Source: Eubacterium sp. 14-2 (GTDB lineage: Bacteria > Bacillota > Clostridia > Lachnospirales > Lachnospiraceae). From it: 64,000 bases of DNA. A program made the translations under genes and the position numbers. Numbering within the stretch: position 1 is the first letter of the stretch; each line of letters starts with the position of its first letter. The DNA lies in the NCBI RefSeq assembly GCF_000403845.2, contig NZ_KE159567.1:1000911-1064910 (forward strand), written 5' to 3'. The notes below the pieces were generated by a model. The model ran no database searches. It worked only from the letters and a program-made list of their open reading frames with translations, and was not told where the DNA came from. This document shows positions 52,131 through 61,821 of this stretch, piece after piece.

Positions 52131-53588
52131 TTGGCGATCAGCAAGATACTTTATATCGGGGACTGCGGTGCAGGGTATGCGGGGAAGCACTTGAAACAGG
52201 CACTCGATTATATCACCGTGCCGGAGAAAACAGGCGGAGGGCAGTTCGTGGGTTCCCTTAACTGCCAGCAGGAACAGGTATATGAACAGATGCGGCAGAC
52301 AAAGGAACAGTTTGGAAAGACGGATCAGAGGCAGGGCTACCACCTGATCATATCCTTCGTGGAGGGTGAAGTGGATGCGGATACTGCCTTTGAGGTGATC
52401 GGGAAGTTTGCAAAAGAGTATCTCGGCAAAGACTATGAGGCTCTGTATGCGGTGCATGACAACACAAACCATATCCACGGTCATATCATCTTCAACAGTG
52501 TCAGTTTCCGGGACGGCAGAAAGTACCGTTATAAGAAAGGGGACTGGGCAAGGGAGATACAGCCCGTCACGAACCGCCTGTGTGAAGAGTACGGGCTTTC
52601 CACGATTGAAATATCAGAGGACAGGGCGAAGAAATCTGAAAATTATAAGGAATGGAACGATTTTCGGGATGGCAGATTTGTGTGGGCGGACATGATAAAG
52701 CGTGACATTGATGCGGCAGTCATTCAGTCGGCAACCTATGAGTCCTTTTTATCCGTCCTTTCCGAAATGGGTTACGGGATAAAGAACGCATACAGGACGG
52801 AAGGAAAGCACCTTGCAATCAAGCCTATGGGCATGAGCAGGTTCAGGCGGTGTAAATCGCTTGGGGAGGATTACACGGAGGAGCGCATACGGGAACGGAT
52901 CGCACAGGAGAATCTTTCTTCCTATAAAAAGGTGCAGCATGTGCAGGAAACAAAAATCGTGCGATGTCGTGTAAAACGCTATAAAAAAGCAAAAATGTCC
53001 GGCATACAGAAACGCTATTTTGCAAGGCTTTACAAAACGGGGCTTTTAAAAAAGCGCCCGTACAGCAAGGCATGGCAGTACCGTGACGACATCAGGAAAA
53101 TGCAGAAATTACAGGAAGATTACCTGTTCCTTGCAAGGCACGATGCATCCACGGCGGGGGACATCAGGCAGACGGCAGCACAGATGGCGGACAGGAAGAA
53201 AGAGACTTCAAGGGAAAAAAGCCGGATATTCAAGGAACGTGCAAGAATGAAGCCGCTTTTTGATATTGCGGCGCAGATGGAGGCGCTTTTGGAATGTGAA
53301 AACTGTTACCAGCGTGGGGAAGCCCTGTTTGAGAAAGAGCATGGGCAGTATGCCGCACTGTCGGCAAGGCTTGAAAAGGAAGGATACACGGCAGGGCAGC
53401 TTGCGGAATTTAAGGAACATTACCGGAGCGAGATCGCACGGATAAGGGAAAAGGAGAAGGCAGTGGCGAAAGAGGAACGGATCGCCGCCCGCATCCTTGC
53501 GGAAATCACGGCAGGGGAGAGGGCAGGAAAACCGGAGCTGGAAAAGAAACAGGAAAAGGAGAGGGAACGGAAAGAAAAATCCAGATGA
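52131..53588 (+). CDS. MOBP-type relaxase (Relaxase/VirD2-like)
   Basis: 485 residues from TTG 52131; no in-frame ATG with a ribosome site is near. Motif I is in ALDYITVPEKTGG, with Tyr27 the likely nicking residue. The metal motif HIHGH (114-118) sits in NTNHIHGHIIFNSV. The C-terminal half is basic and coiled coil. It cuts the transferred strand at oriT and pilots it through the type IV channel with VirD4. It differs in family from the MobA/MobL relaxase of the interrupted IME. Confidence 0.9.
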   Translation: MAISKILYIGDCGAGYAGKHLKQALDYITVPEKTGGGQFVGSLNCQQEQVYEQMRQTKEQFGKTDQRQGYHLIISFVEGEVDADTAFEVIGKFAKEYLGKDYEALYAVHDNTNHIHGHIIFNSVSFRDGRKYRYKKGDWAREIQPVTNRLCEEYGLSTIEISEDRAKKSENYKEWNDFRDGRFVWADMIKRDIDAAVIQSATYESFLSVLSEMGYGIKNAYRTEGKHLAIKPMGMSRFRRCKSLGEDYTEERIRERIAQENLSSYKKVQHVQETKIVRCRVKRYKKAKMSGIQKRYFARLYKTGLLKKRPYSKAWQYRDDIRKMQKLQEDYLFLARHDASTAGDIRQTAAQMADRKKETSREKSRIFKERARMKPLFDIAAQMEALLECENCYQRGEALFEKEHGQYAALSARLEKEGYTAGQLAEFKEHYRSEIARIREKEKAVAKEERIAARILAEITAGERAGKPELEKKQEKERERKEKSR

Positions 53589-53592
53589 GTGT

Positions 53593-53621
53593 AACAGCCC
53601 CAAAACGGCTGTTTATTTTTT
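53593..53621 (+). terminator. intrinsic terminator after the relaxase
   Basis: AACAGCC (53593-53599) pairs with GGCTGTT (53607-53613), followed by TATTTTTT. It separates the relaxosome operon from the transfer operon. Confidence 0.82.
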
Positions 53622-53651
53622 GCCCAAAACGGGCAGGAAGGGAGGACATTG

Positions 53652-54800
53652 ATGCAGGAACGGACGGCGCTTAGCGGCATGGATCTGAAAGCATATCTTG
53701 GCAGGCTGAAACAGAACCCGAAGTATACGGAAGAAATCTTAAAGCTGATAGAGGATGACCTGCGGTTCGGTCTGACAAAGGAGGAAACAGAGGAATACAG
53801 CGCTGGCAGATACGATTACAGACAGATGTGCGTGTATTCCCGCTGTCTGCGCAACGGTTACAATGAGGAGGAAAAGGCTGCAATCTTAAAAGAGGGGTTA
53901 AGCGGCGACCAGATGGCGGTGGCGCTGGAGTTTTATGAAAAAGGCGTCCCGATGAATACCATAACCGAAGTGCTTTCCAGTGCGGAAAATACGGCGTATA
54001 CCATGAAACGCCTTTTTTCACAGGTGCTTTGCAAGGCAAGGGAGGCAGAGCCGGTGAGCGGGCAGGATGCGGCGTATGCAAAGGAACTTATGCAGCAGAT
54101 CCATGAGGTGGTCGAAAAGATTTCCTGTCAGGAAAAACGGTATGACGCCTTAAATGAGAAACTGAAAGAGATCGGGACGGCGGGGCAGGATGCACAGATA
54201 CAGAGCAACCTCCTTTCACAGCTTTCCGAAAAGGACAAAATGCTGGAAAAGCAGCAGAATGAACTAAACGAGGCAAGGGTGCAGATTGCAAGGCTGCATG
54301 GTGAGATAGAAGCAGTAAGAAAGGAGCGGAAAGCATTGGAGGAACAGGTAAAAAATATGGTCAGTGCAGAGCCGGAATCGGCGGCAGAACCAAAAAAGCC
54401 GGAAAAGGAAAAGAAGCCGGAAACAAAGGCGGAAAGCAGTGCGCCCGCTATGCCGGAATCGGCGCTTTATCCCGGAATCGAATACCATGCCGCAGTCGTG
54501 GACAGGGACGGCAATATTATCCGTTTTGTCCCGGTGGAGCGCATGGAGCGGAAAGACAGGGGGAGCGTGATGAGTTCCATGTTCTCACGGCTTTTCTTGA
54601 AGAAGAAAACGGACATTGTAAAGCTGCTTGCGGAAAAAGACCTTTCGCCGGAACAGCTTGTGCAGGTACGGGGAGCCATTGAGAAAGGGCTGTCAGAGAA
54701 GCAGTTGCTTGTGCTGATAAACAATAAAATCCCGGCAGAACAGATGGAAGAGATCATAAACATCGCAGTCTATGAAAACAAAATGAAGGAGGGGCAGTAA
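53652..54800 (+). CDS. coiled-coil ICE transfer protein
   Basis: 382 residues. A helical N-terminal domain (about 1-130) is followed by a coiled coil (about 150-240) and a Pro/Lys/Glu linker. The C-terminal part has a basic stretch (LFLKKKTDIVKLL) and a helical end. No membrane helix. GGGAGG gives a 7-nt spacing to ATG 53652. It starts the transfer operon and its stop overlaps the next ATG. Function unknown. Confidence 0.65.
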   Translation: MQERTALSGMDLKAYLGRLKQNPKYTEEILKLIEDDLRFGLTKEETEEYSAGRYDYRQMCVYSRCLRNGYNEEEKAAILKEGLSGDQMAVALEFYEKGVPMNTITEVLSSAENTAYTMKRLFSQVLCKAREAEPVSGQDAAYAKELMQQIHEVVEKISCQEKRYDALNEKLKEIGTAGQDAQIQSNLLSQLSEKDKMLEKQQNELNEARVQIARLHGEIEAVRKERKALEEQVKNMVSAEPESAAEPKKPEKEKKPETKAESSAPAMPESALYPGIEYHAAVVDRDGNIIRFVPVERMERKDRGSVMSSMFSRLFLKKKTDIVKLLAEKDLSPEQLVQVRGAIEKGLSEKQLLVLINNKIPAEQMEEIINIAVYENKMKEGQ

Positions 54801-55195
54801 TGGGACTGGCAGCAGTAACGGAGACGGCGCAGATGTTCCAGCAGAAAAACATTGTCCTGACAGAGCGGGACAAGGAGTTTGTGGTACAGTTTGCTTTCCG
54901 TACAAATGACAAAGAACTGACAAACAAGCTGATTGATGAGCTTACGGAAGCGGGTGCAGACAGGGATACGGTATGCAGGAAATATCAGGCACTCACGGGT
55001 TCCCAGCTGGACTGGATACAGAAGATCGAAAACCTGCTCGTGTCGCTTGAAATGTACCGTGTGCAGGAGGAACAGGCAGTAAAGACCTTATCGGAACTTC
55101 TGTCTGCCTGCGGCATTTCCATGAGCGAGGAGGAAATCAGGAATACGGATACCGCAAAAGTGCAGGAGCGTGTCAAGAAAGAAGCAAGTTTATAG
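54800..55195 (+). CDS. ICE hypothetical protein
   Basis: 131 residues, helical, acidic, with no recognised domain. Its ATG shares a base with the previous stop, so it is translationally coupled to the coiled-coil protein. Probably part of the same complex, by position only. Confidence 0.62.
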   Translation: MGLAAVTETAQMFQQKNIVLTERDKEFVVQFAFRTNDKELTNKLIDELTEAGADRDTVCRKYQALTGSQLDWIQKIENLLVSLEMYRVQEEQAVKTLSELLSACGISMSEEEIRNTDTAKVQERVKKEASL

Positions 55196-55207
55196 GAGGC
55201 GTGGTAT

Positions 55208-55456
55208 ATGAACTTTACGTTGCATGATGATTATATCGTAATAGCTACCCTGCCCACGGACAGTAAACAGATACAAATGGGGATACACCAGAAGAACGGC
55301 AGCTTTGCCACATGGGAGGTTGCAGATGGAAATTACCAGCAGACACATTATTTTTCAGACAGGGACAGTGCAACCGAAGATCTGTGCAGGCGCACACTGG
55401 ATGAACTGCGCCTGAAAAAGCAGGTACAGAAAAAAGAACAGGGAAGGGGGAAATAG
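55208..55456 (+). CDS. small ICE protein
   Basis: 82 residues. Mostly beta-strand (YIVIATLPTDSKQIQMGIHQ) with a basic tail ending KKQVQKKEQGRGK. AGGAGG lies upstream of ATG 55208. No family is recognised. Confidence 0.6.
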   Translation: MNFTLHDDYIVIATLPTDSKQIQMGIHQKNGSFATWEVADGNYQQTHYFSDRDSATEDLCRRTLDELRLKKQVQKKEQGRGK

Positions 55457-55457
55457 T

Positions 55458-56600
55458 ATGGCGGAAGAAATACAGGAGGCAGTCCAGATTATCCGTGTCG
55501 GCTATGACGGGATAGAGATTGCAATGAAGGTCTGCGGCGGCACTATCGAGGGAATGAAAAAGGCGGTTGATTTCCTGATTGCGGTCATGGATCATGAAAA
55601 AACGATGGGAAAGACGGACATGCGCAGGCTTCTTATGAAAGGCGGGGACCTGCAGGTGTTCCAGTTCCCGACAGAGGATATGAAGAAAGTCCAGAAGATG
55701 GCGAAAAAATACGGGCTTTTATATTCCGTCCTGCCCGACATCAACAAAAAGGACGGCATGAGCGAGATCATTTTCCACACGGAGGCAGTCCCACGGGTAA
55801 ACATGATGATACAGAAACTGAAATCCGGCAGGCTTGCCACGTTTGACGATTACCTGAAAAACGGGGACGAAAAGGAGATGGATAAGGTGCTGTCTTTCCT
55901 GAAAGAGCAGAAAAAGGGAAACGACAGCCTCCACACTGAGGAAGCGGCAAGGGTGGGAGAAGCTCTTGACGGGCTGATTGAGAAAGTCGGCAGCTATGCG
56001 ATGGAGAAAAAGAGCATCAGTGTGGAGGAAGTAAAGGAAAATTTCAGCCTTGAAAACGAACAGGCGGAAAAGGTAGTGGGGCAGCTTGAGCGGATCGGCG
56101 TCCTTTCCAAAGGGGAAGGCGGGCAGCACAGAGTCCTTATGGATAAGGAAATGTTTTTAAGCCGCATGAAAGGATACCGTGAGCTTGCGCAGCGTATGCA
56201 GGCAGTAGCCGCCGCACAGAATCCTGACCTTACGGACATTACCATTACAAAGAAACTGATAACGGAGGAAAATGACCATGCCGTAAAGACAAGGATACCG
56301 GGAACTTGGGGAGAAAATGCCCAATATGTCTGGATCAATAAGGACAAGGCAATGGAAATCCATGATGGAAAGACCATACTGACTTTTCTTGACCGTAACA
56401 AGGAGTACAAGATTTATTCGGCGGACAACCGTGTGGTCGCAACCATGAAGGGAAAAGACCTGTACGAAGGGCATTATGACAGGGTAAGTGCGGAGGTGCG
56501 GAAACGGTATGCGGACGTGGAGCGGAAAGCAAAGGAGCAGGAGCTTATGCGGAAGAAAAAGCCCGCACCGAAAAAAGCGCCCGCACCGAAAAAGAGGTAG
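55458..56600 (+). CDS. PcfB/DUF3801-like coupling partner
   Basis: 380 residues. Residues 1-150 match the DUF3801/PcfB type (MRRLLMKGGDLQVFQF, ... VNMMIQKLKSGR). PcfB of pCF10 helps bring the relaxase to the coupling protein PcfC. The C-terminal part is longer than PcfB and ends in repeated KKKPAPKKAPAPKKR. It lies 6 bp before the virD4-like gene, as in pCF10-type systems. Confidence 0.75.
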   Translation: MAEEIQEAVQIIRVGYDGIEIAMKVCGGTIEGMKKAVDFLIAVMDHEKTMGKTDMRRLLMKGGDLQVFQFPTEDMKKVQKMAKKYGLLYSVLPDINKKDGMSEIIFHTEAVPRVNMMIQKLKSGRLATFDDYLKNGDEKEMDKVLSFLKEQKKGNDSLHTEEAARVGEALDGLIEKVGSYAMEKKSISVEEVKENFSLENEQAEKVVGQLERIGVLSKGEGGQHRVLMDKEMFLSRMKGYRELAQRMQAVAAAQNPDLTDITITKKLITEENDHAVKTRIPGTWGENAQYVWINKDKAMEIHDGKTILTFLDRNKEYKIYSADNRVVATMKGKDLYEGHYDRVSAEVRKRYADVERKAKEQELMRKKKPAPKKAPAPKKR

Positions 56601-56606
56601 CCGCCT

Positions 56607-58826
56607 ATGGTACAGAACAAGAAAAAAGTATCCCTGTGGTTTATCGTACTGGGGGCAGTCCTTTGTGCCTATGCAGGGTATCTCCTGAACGGCGCATGGG
56701 AGCCGGGAATGGAGATGAATGCCTTTCTGGAGTCCTTCAACCGTGTGTGCGCCGAACCATTTGCAAATTATTATAACCAGACAACCATGAAAGCGGTAGT
56801 GATAGCCTTAATCGTCTATGCTACCGCCCTTTTAATGTATATCACAAGCCAGCGGAACTTCATGCCGGGGAAGGAATTTGGAACGGCAAGGTTTGAATCA
56901 CCCAAAATGGCAAACAAGATACTTGCGGACAAGGACGAAAATTTCAACCGCATTTTGAGCCAGAACGTGAAGATGTCGCTGAATTTCCGGCGGCTGAAAC
57001 TCAACGGGAACATTCTGATATGCGGCGGTTCCGGCGCAGGAAAGACCTTTTATGAGGTAAAGCCGAACCTGATGCAGATGCCGCATAACTGTTCCTTTAT
57101 CTGTACCGATCCCAAAGGGGAAATCCTCAGAAGCTGCGGGGAGATGTTAAGGAACAACGGATACAGCGTAAAGGTCATAAACCTGCTGGAAATGGAAAAG
57201 TCGGACTGCTACAATCCCTTTTCCTATATCCGTGAGGAGACGGACGTGGTAAAGCTGATCACGAACCTTATCAGCAATACCACGCCAAAGGGCGCAACTC
57301 CCTCCGATCCCTTCTGGGAAAAGGCGGAAGGGCTGTTCCTACAGGCAATCTTCTATTATGTGTGGCTGGAAGAGCCGCCTGCAAGGAGGAACTTTGAGAC
57401 AGTCTTACAGCTTTTGGGGGAGGCGGAAGTGACGGAACAGAACAAGCCTTCCAGACTGGACGTGCGCATGAAATTCCTTGAGGAAACTTCAAAGCTCGGC
57501 TCGGCGCACCCTGCGGTGAAACAGTACAACAAATGTATGCGTGGTGCGGGCGATACTGTCCGTTCCATCATCATCAGCGCAAACTCCCGGCTTGCTTTTT
57601 TGGAAAACAAGCAGGTACTCCGGCTGCTGTCAAGGGACGACTTGGACCTTGCGGAACTTGGCATTGGCGTGAACGGGGACGGGGAGACAAAAACAGCGCT
57701 GTTCTGCGTCATTCCGGATTCCGACAAGTCCTACAACTTCATTATCGGAATGCTTTATACACAGATTTTTCAGGAGCTTTACTATCAGGCAGACTTCAAC
57801 TGCGGCGGGCGGCTCCCGATCCATGTGACCTTCATGCTTGATGAATTTGCGAATGTCGCACTGCCGGATGACTACTGTTCCCTTCTGTCAACCATGCGTT
57901 CAAGGGAGATTTCCAGCATCATCATTATCCAGAATTTCGCCCAGTTAAAGGCGCTTTTCAAGGACACTTGGGAAACCATTCCGGGCAACTGCGACACGTT
58001 TATCTATCTTGGCGGCAATGAGCAGAGTACGCACAAGTATGTTTCGGAACTGCTCGGCAAAGGCACGATTGACAAGAAATCAAGCGGTGAGACAAAGGGC
58101 AGGCAGGGAAGCTCCTCACGCAATTACGACGTGCTTGGCAGGGAGCTTTTCACAGCGGACGAAGTGCGCAAGCTGGACAACAAGAAGTGCATTATTTTTA
58201 TCCGTGGCTTTGATCCGATTATGGACAGCAAGTTTATCCCATTCGGACACCCGGCATTTGACCAGACCGCTGACGGGAAAGGGAAGCCGTATGTCCATGT
58301 CCCAAACAGCGGAGGTGGAGGACAGGCGCTGCCGTTCCAACTGCTGACACCGAAGGCTCTTTCCTATTATGAGGAGCTGAAAAAGAAGGGTGAAAATGTC
58401 TATATTGACAAAATCGACTACAAGGACTTTGAACTTCTCACTGATGCCGGAATGCAGAAACGCTTCATCAGCATGGAGGAACAGGAGCAGAAGGAACAGC
58501 TTAACAGGGAACAGGACAATGAACTCATGTATGCACAGGAGGACGTGCCGGAACCGGAGACAGCCGGAACGAAACCAAAGCAGGCGGCAAAAGAGCCTGT
58601 GCCGGAACCGGAGGCGGCAGGGCGCAGGCTGGAGGGCGAAGATACCATTATGAACCGTATGGCGCAGTGGAAATATTCCAAAGAGCAGAAGAACGAGCTG
58701 CATAAAATGATTGCGCTTGGTATGCCCACAAAGACCATACTGGCGGTATTCTACCCGGAAACAGACGTCATAAAGATGCGTGAGATCAGAAAGACATTCC
58801 AGACTGTGCGGCATTCAGAAAACTAG
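56607..58826 (+). CDS. virD4: VirD4-like type IV coupling protein
   Basis: 739 residues. Two N-terminal membrane helices (about 8-28 and 60-82), then an ATPase with Walker A ICGGSGAGKTF (about 138-148) and Walker B FMLDEFANV. SSIIIIQNFAQLK is the conserved sensor region. The last 130 residues are acidic and Pro-rich. It delivers the relaxase-DNA complex to the secretion channel. It follows the PcfB-like gene by 6 bp, and its stop touches a GGGGCAGTCCCC hairpin. Confidence 0.93.
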   Translation: MVQNKKKVSLWFIVLGAVLCAYAGYLLNGAWEPGMEMNAFLESFNRVCAEPFANYYNQTTMKAVVIALIVYATALLMYITSQRNFMPGKEFGTARFESPKMANKILADKDENFNRILSQNVKMSLNFRRLKLNGNILICGGSGAGKTFYEVKPNLMQMPHNCSFICTDPKGEILRSCGEMLRNNGYSVKVINLLEMEKSDCYNPFSYIREETDVVKLITNLISNTTPKGATPSDPFWEKAEGLFLQAIFYYVWLEEPPARRNFETVLQLLGEAEVTEQNKPSRLDVRMKFLEETSKLGSAHPAVKQYNKCMRGAGDTVRSIIISANSRLAFLENKQVLRLLSRDDLDLAELGIGVNGDGETKTALFCVIPDSDKSYNFIIGMLYTQIFQELYYQADFNCGGRLPIHVTFMLDEFANVALPDDYCSLLSTMRSREISSIIIIQNFAQLKALFKDTWETIPGNCDTFIYLGGNEQSTHKYVSELLGKGTIDKKSSGETKGRQGSSSRNYDVLGRELFTADEVRKLDNKKCIIFIRGFDPIMDSKFIPFGHPAFDQTADGKGKPYVHVPNSGGGGQALPFQLLTPKALSYYEELKKKGENVYIDKIDYKDFELLTDAGMQKRFISMEEQEQKEQLNREQDNELMYAQEDVPEPETAGTKPKQAAKEPVPEPEAAGRRLEGEDTIMNRMAQWKYSKEQKNELHKMIALGMPTKTILAVFYPETDVIKMREIRKTFQTVRHSEN

Positions 58827-58912
58827 GGGCAGTCCCCAATGGAAAGGCGGTGGTTAAAGCAGTAACGCATCGGGGAAAGCCCGACTTAACAGTATTCCGG
58901 GGGAAAGCCCCG
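58826..58912 (+). promoter_or_regulatory. tandem hairpin leader of the pilin gene
   Basis: GGGGCAGTCCCC (58826-58837), then TCGGG/CCCGA (58870-58884) and CGGGG/CCCCG (58898-58912), the last two with the same GAAAG loop. They fill the 144-bp gap before the pilin gene and could act as an mRNA processing or stability element that raises pilin expression. Confidence 0.5.
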
Positions 58913-58970
58913 TCATGATAGAGCAGTCAGTAACAGTTTATAAACCAAAATGGAAAAGGAGATTATTTTT

Positions 58971-59360
58971 ATGCGTAGAACAGAGATTATTTCAGGAACA
59001 ATGGCAGCAGAAACAGTGGCAGCAGAGACAAAGGCAGGAAAGGGAAGATTATCAGGGGCAAAGAAGGCTGTGACGGCGTTCTGCGGTGCGGCGTACCTTG
59101 CCGTGGGCGGACTGCCTATGACAGTGTTTGCATCAGGGGCAGGAACCAGTGCGATCACACAGCCCCTTGACAACTTAAAGACACTCGTGATTGCGGTCAT
59201 CGGTGCGGTGGGTGTCATTATCCTTGCAAAGAACGTCATGGAGTTTGCGCAGGCATACCAGCAGCAGGATTCCTCCACCATGAACTCGGCGCTCAAGGGA
59301 ATTGTGGCAGGGATCATGATGGCAAGCATTTCTGCTGTCCTTACTTTTCTCGGTTTCTAA
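58971..59360 (+). CDS. Maff2/VirB2-like pilin
   Basis: 129 residues. A signal-like helix (about 38-56, ending VFASGAG), then two membrane helices (LVIAVIGAVGVIILAKNVM and GIVAGIMMASISAVLTFLGF) match the Maff2 family, small VirB2/TrbC-like pilus subunits. AAAAGGAG gives a 9-nt spacing to ATG 58971. It precedes the VirB6-like channel gene. Confidence 0.82.
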   Translation: MRRTEIISGTMAAETVAAETKAGKGRLSGAKKAVTAFCGAAYLAVGGLPMTVFASGAGTSAITQPLDNLKTLVIAVIGAVGVIILAKNVMEFAQAYQQQDSSTMNSALKGIVAGIMMASISAVLTFLGF

Positions 59361-59425
59361 AAAAAACAGCAGCGGGGGAGGGCGGGATGCCGCCTTTCCC
59401 TGAAAAGGAAAGAGGTGAGGATTCA

Positions 59426-60268
59426 GTGGATATTTTCAAGTTAGGGGACAAGATACTGGCTCTTCTGGAAATGGTGTTCGGGTTCTGGAACAATCAGGTA
59501 AGCCTTGTATTTGCCCTGTTGGGGCAGTCCCCGGTAAATTTTAAGGGCGGAGGTCCGTGGGGGCTGGTGGAAGGCGTGGAGCCGATTTTCGTGGCAGTGG
59601 GTTCTTCCCTTGTGGTGCTGTTCTTCGTGATCGGGTTCTGTGCGGAGAGTGTGGACGTGCGTGAGGAAATGCGCTTTGAGGTGATCCTGCGTATGCTGAT
59701 AAGGCTCGGACTTTCAGAATGGCTTGTGGCAAACAATGTCACTATCATGAAGGCATTTTTTAGTACAATCGGGAACCTTGTGAACGCACTGTCGGCGGGC
59801 GGCTACACGACGCTTGCCATTGACAGCGCACAGGCAGACGTCATAAAGGAGCTGGGTTTCGGTGAGGGGCTTATCATGCTGATACTGGCGGCACTTCTGA
59901 GCGTCATTGTCATTATCTGTGGCTTTTTTATGATATACACGGTGTACTTCCGTTTTTTAAAGATCATGGTCATCGTGCCGATTGGCTCCATTGCCTTTTC
60001 CACGCTGGCAGGCAACCGGAACGTGGCAAATACGGCAAGCACCTACGCCAAATATTTCTTATCCGTGGTGTTTGAGGCAGTCACGATGGCGCTGGCAATC
60101 ATGCTGTGCAATGCCTTCATCAGTGCGGGGCTTCCGTCCTTTACGGGCAGTTACGCAGACTGGGCGAAAACGCTCATTTACCTGTGTGAGATGACCTTTA
60201 CGATTGCCCTTACCGTGGGAAGCGTCAAAGGAGCGCAGTCGCTTACAAGCAAGGCATTAGGATTATAG
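59426..60268 (+). CDS. VirB6/TrbL-like channel protein
   Basis: 280 residues from GTG 59426, which follows AGAGGTGAGG. Six or so membrane helices, with a central MIYTVYFRFLKIMVIVPIGSIAF typical of Gram-positive VirB6/TrbL-like proteins. It would form part of the inner channel. The gene carries a third GGGGCAGTCCCC (59521-59532), here coding GQSP. Confidence 0.78.
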   Translation: MDIFKLGDKILALLEMVFGFWNNQVSLVFALLGQSPVNFKGGGPWGLVEGVEPIFVAVGSSLVVLFFVIGFCAESVDVREEMRFEVILRMLIRLGLSEWLVANNVTIMKAFFSTIGNLVNALSAGGYTTLAIDSAQADVIKELGFGEGLIMLILAALLSVIVIICGFFMIYTVYFRFLKIMVIVPIGSIAFSTLAGNRNVANTASTYAKYFLSVVFEAVTMALAIMLCNAFISAGLPSFTGSYADWAKTLIYLCEMTFTIALTVGSVKGAQSLTSKALGL

Positions 60269-60277
60269 GAGGGCTGT

Positions 60278-61372
60278 ATGGAAATAAGACCATTGACTAA
60301 GGCGGAACAGAAATACACTTACAGGCAGAGTATGCAGATCAGCGGGCAGACAGGAAGCATTGGCGTCATGTATGGGGGATATAAGAGTGATAAAGAGTTC
60401 TATTCCAGATTTTATGACTTAAATGAACGATGGAAAACAAGGGAATTTGAGGAGGGGCTGGAAAACCTCCTGAATAGCCTGCGTTCTGACAAAGACGGAT
60501 TTATGCGGAATCTGGATACGATGCGTGAATATACAGCCTGTCATCCGCAGAACGCATTTCAGGGGAAGGAAGCAACGGAGTACGGTTTTCGTGCGGATAC
60601 GGAAAAGTATGCCTATGTGATGCGCTGCAATCCTGCAAAAGAAAATGATAATGTTGAAATCCACTGTTATGTGAAAGAATGGCTGGATCAGCATATCAGT
60701 AAGGCAGAAAAGGGTATCCGGTTCATCAACAGCAGGTATGATGAACTGTTCCACATTGCGGATGGAGAGAAGATCAAAATCAGGTATTCAGGCGGCGGGG
60801 AACAGGAGCGTGTCTGCCGCTATATTGACGAATATCATACGGAAGTCGGCAACAACCTGTACCACATCTGCCAGTTTGCAGAAATCATGGAACGGAACGG
60901 CTCGGAATATACGCCAGTGGAACCGGAAACAGTGCAGGCGGAGGAAAAAGAGCAGGCGCAGGAAAATAAAACGGAGGGGACGCTGGAACTGAAAACCCAG
61001 TTTGGGACTACGGAAAATGTGACGCTGACAGTCAACACCTACGTGGACAACAACAGCCTTTATGTAGGAATGACAACAGCAGAGGACGGCTTCCCGGAGC
61101 CTTATGGCGACGTGACGGTAAACCTGCTTTCTTCCGTACCGCCCTACTGTGCCTTTGTGGATACAAACAATATGCCGGAGCTTGAGGACTTCCTTGTGAA
61201 AAACGGGATTGCCGAGTTTACAGGGCTGATGCAGAAAAGCGGGTATTGCAGTTATCCCCTTTATCAGTTCAATGTGGAAAAGATGCGTGGACTCTGCCCG
61301 GACGGAATGGCGGCATATGAGCAGGTAAACGGACTGGATAAAAAGCCGGAGCAAAAGGAAAAGAGCAGATAG
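60278..61372 (+). CDS. ICE protein with DUF4313-like C-terminus
   Basis: 364 residues, cytoplasmic. The N-terminal 210 residues are helical and unknown. A Glu-rich linker follows, then a domain with YVDNNSLYVGM, PPYCAFVDTNNMPELEDFL and YCSYPLYQFN that resembles DUF4313. It sits between channel genes of the transfer operon, 9 bp after the VirB6-like gene. Function unknown. Confidence 0.65.
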   Translation: MEIRPLTKAEQKYTYRQSMQISGQTGSIGVMYGGYKSDKEFYSRFYDLNERWKTREFEEGLENLLNSLRSDKDGFMRNLDTMREYTACHPQNAFQGKEATEYGFRADTEKYAYVMRCNPAKENDNVEIHCYVKEWLDQHISKAEKGIRFINSRYDELFHIADGEKIKIRYSGGGEQERVCRYIDEYHTEVGNNLYHICQFAEIMERNGSEYTPVEPETVQAEEKEQAQENKTEGTLELKTQFGTTENVTLTVNTYVDNNSLYVGMTTAEDGFPEPYGDVTVNLLSSVPPYCAFVDTNNMPELEDFLVKNGIAEFTGLMQKSGYCSYPLYQFNVEKMRGLCPDGMAAYEQVNGLDKKPEQKEKSR

Positions 61373-61396
61373 GGAATTTATGCAGGAGGTGTAAAA

Positions 61397-61819
61397 ATGG
61401 TAATTGAAATCAACAAGGATATAGACCGTTATAAGGAATCGGTTGTCATGGGGCTGACGGCAAAGCAGCTTATCTTCTCCGTGGCGTCGGTTGCGGCGGG
61501 CGGCGGGATCGTGCTGCTGCTGTACCGCTATATCGGTCTTACCCCCAGTGTGTATGTGGCAATCCCGGTTGCCGCCCCGATAGCGCTTGGAGGGTTCTAT
61601 TCATTCAACGGCATGGGGTTTTACGAGTATATGGGGAGAAAGATGCGTATGCTCTTTGCCAACCGTCCGCTTGCCTATGTGTCCACCGAAGGGGAGGAAA
61701 CAATCCGTGAGATCCGCATGGAAGAAGAAGCGGAAAAAAAGGCGGATAAGAAGAAGGGCAGAAAGAAAGGCAGCGGAAAAAAGAAAACCAGCAAAAAAAA
61801 TAAGAAAGGCAGGAAATGA
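61397..61819 (+). CDS. prgI: PrgI-family transfer protein
   Basis: 140 residues. The start MVIEINKDIDRYKESVVMGLTA and two membrane helices (about 24-45 and 50-70) match PrgI. GGFYSFNGMGFYEY and a lysine-rich tail follow. PrgI-type proteins are the VirB3-like partner of VirB4. AGGAGG precedes ATG 61397. Confidence 0.85.
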   Translation: MVIEINKDIDRYKESVVMGLTAKQLIFSVASVAAGGGIVLLLYRYIGLTPSVYVAIPVAAPIALGGFYSFNGMGFYEYMGRKMRMLFANRPLAYVSTEGEETIREIRMEEEAEKKADKKKGRKKGSGKKKTSKKNKKGRK

Positions 61820-61821
61820 GA

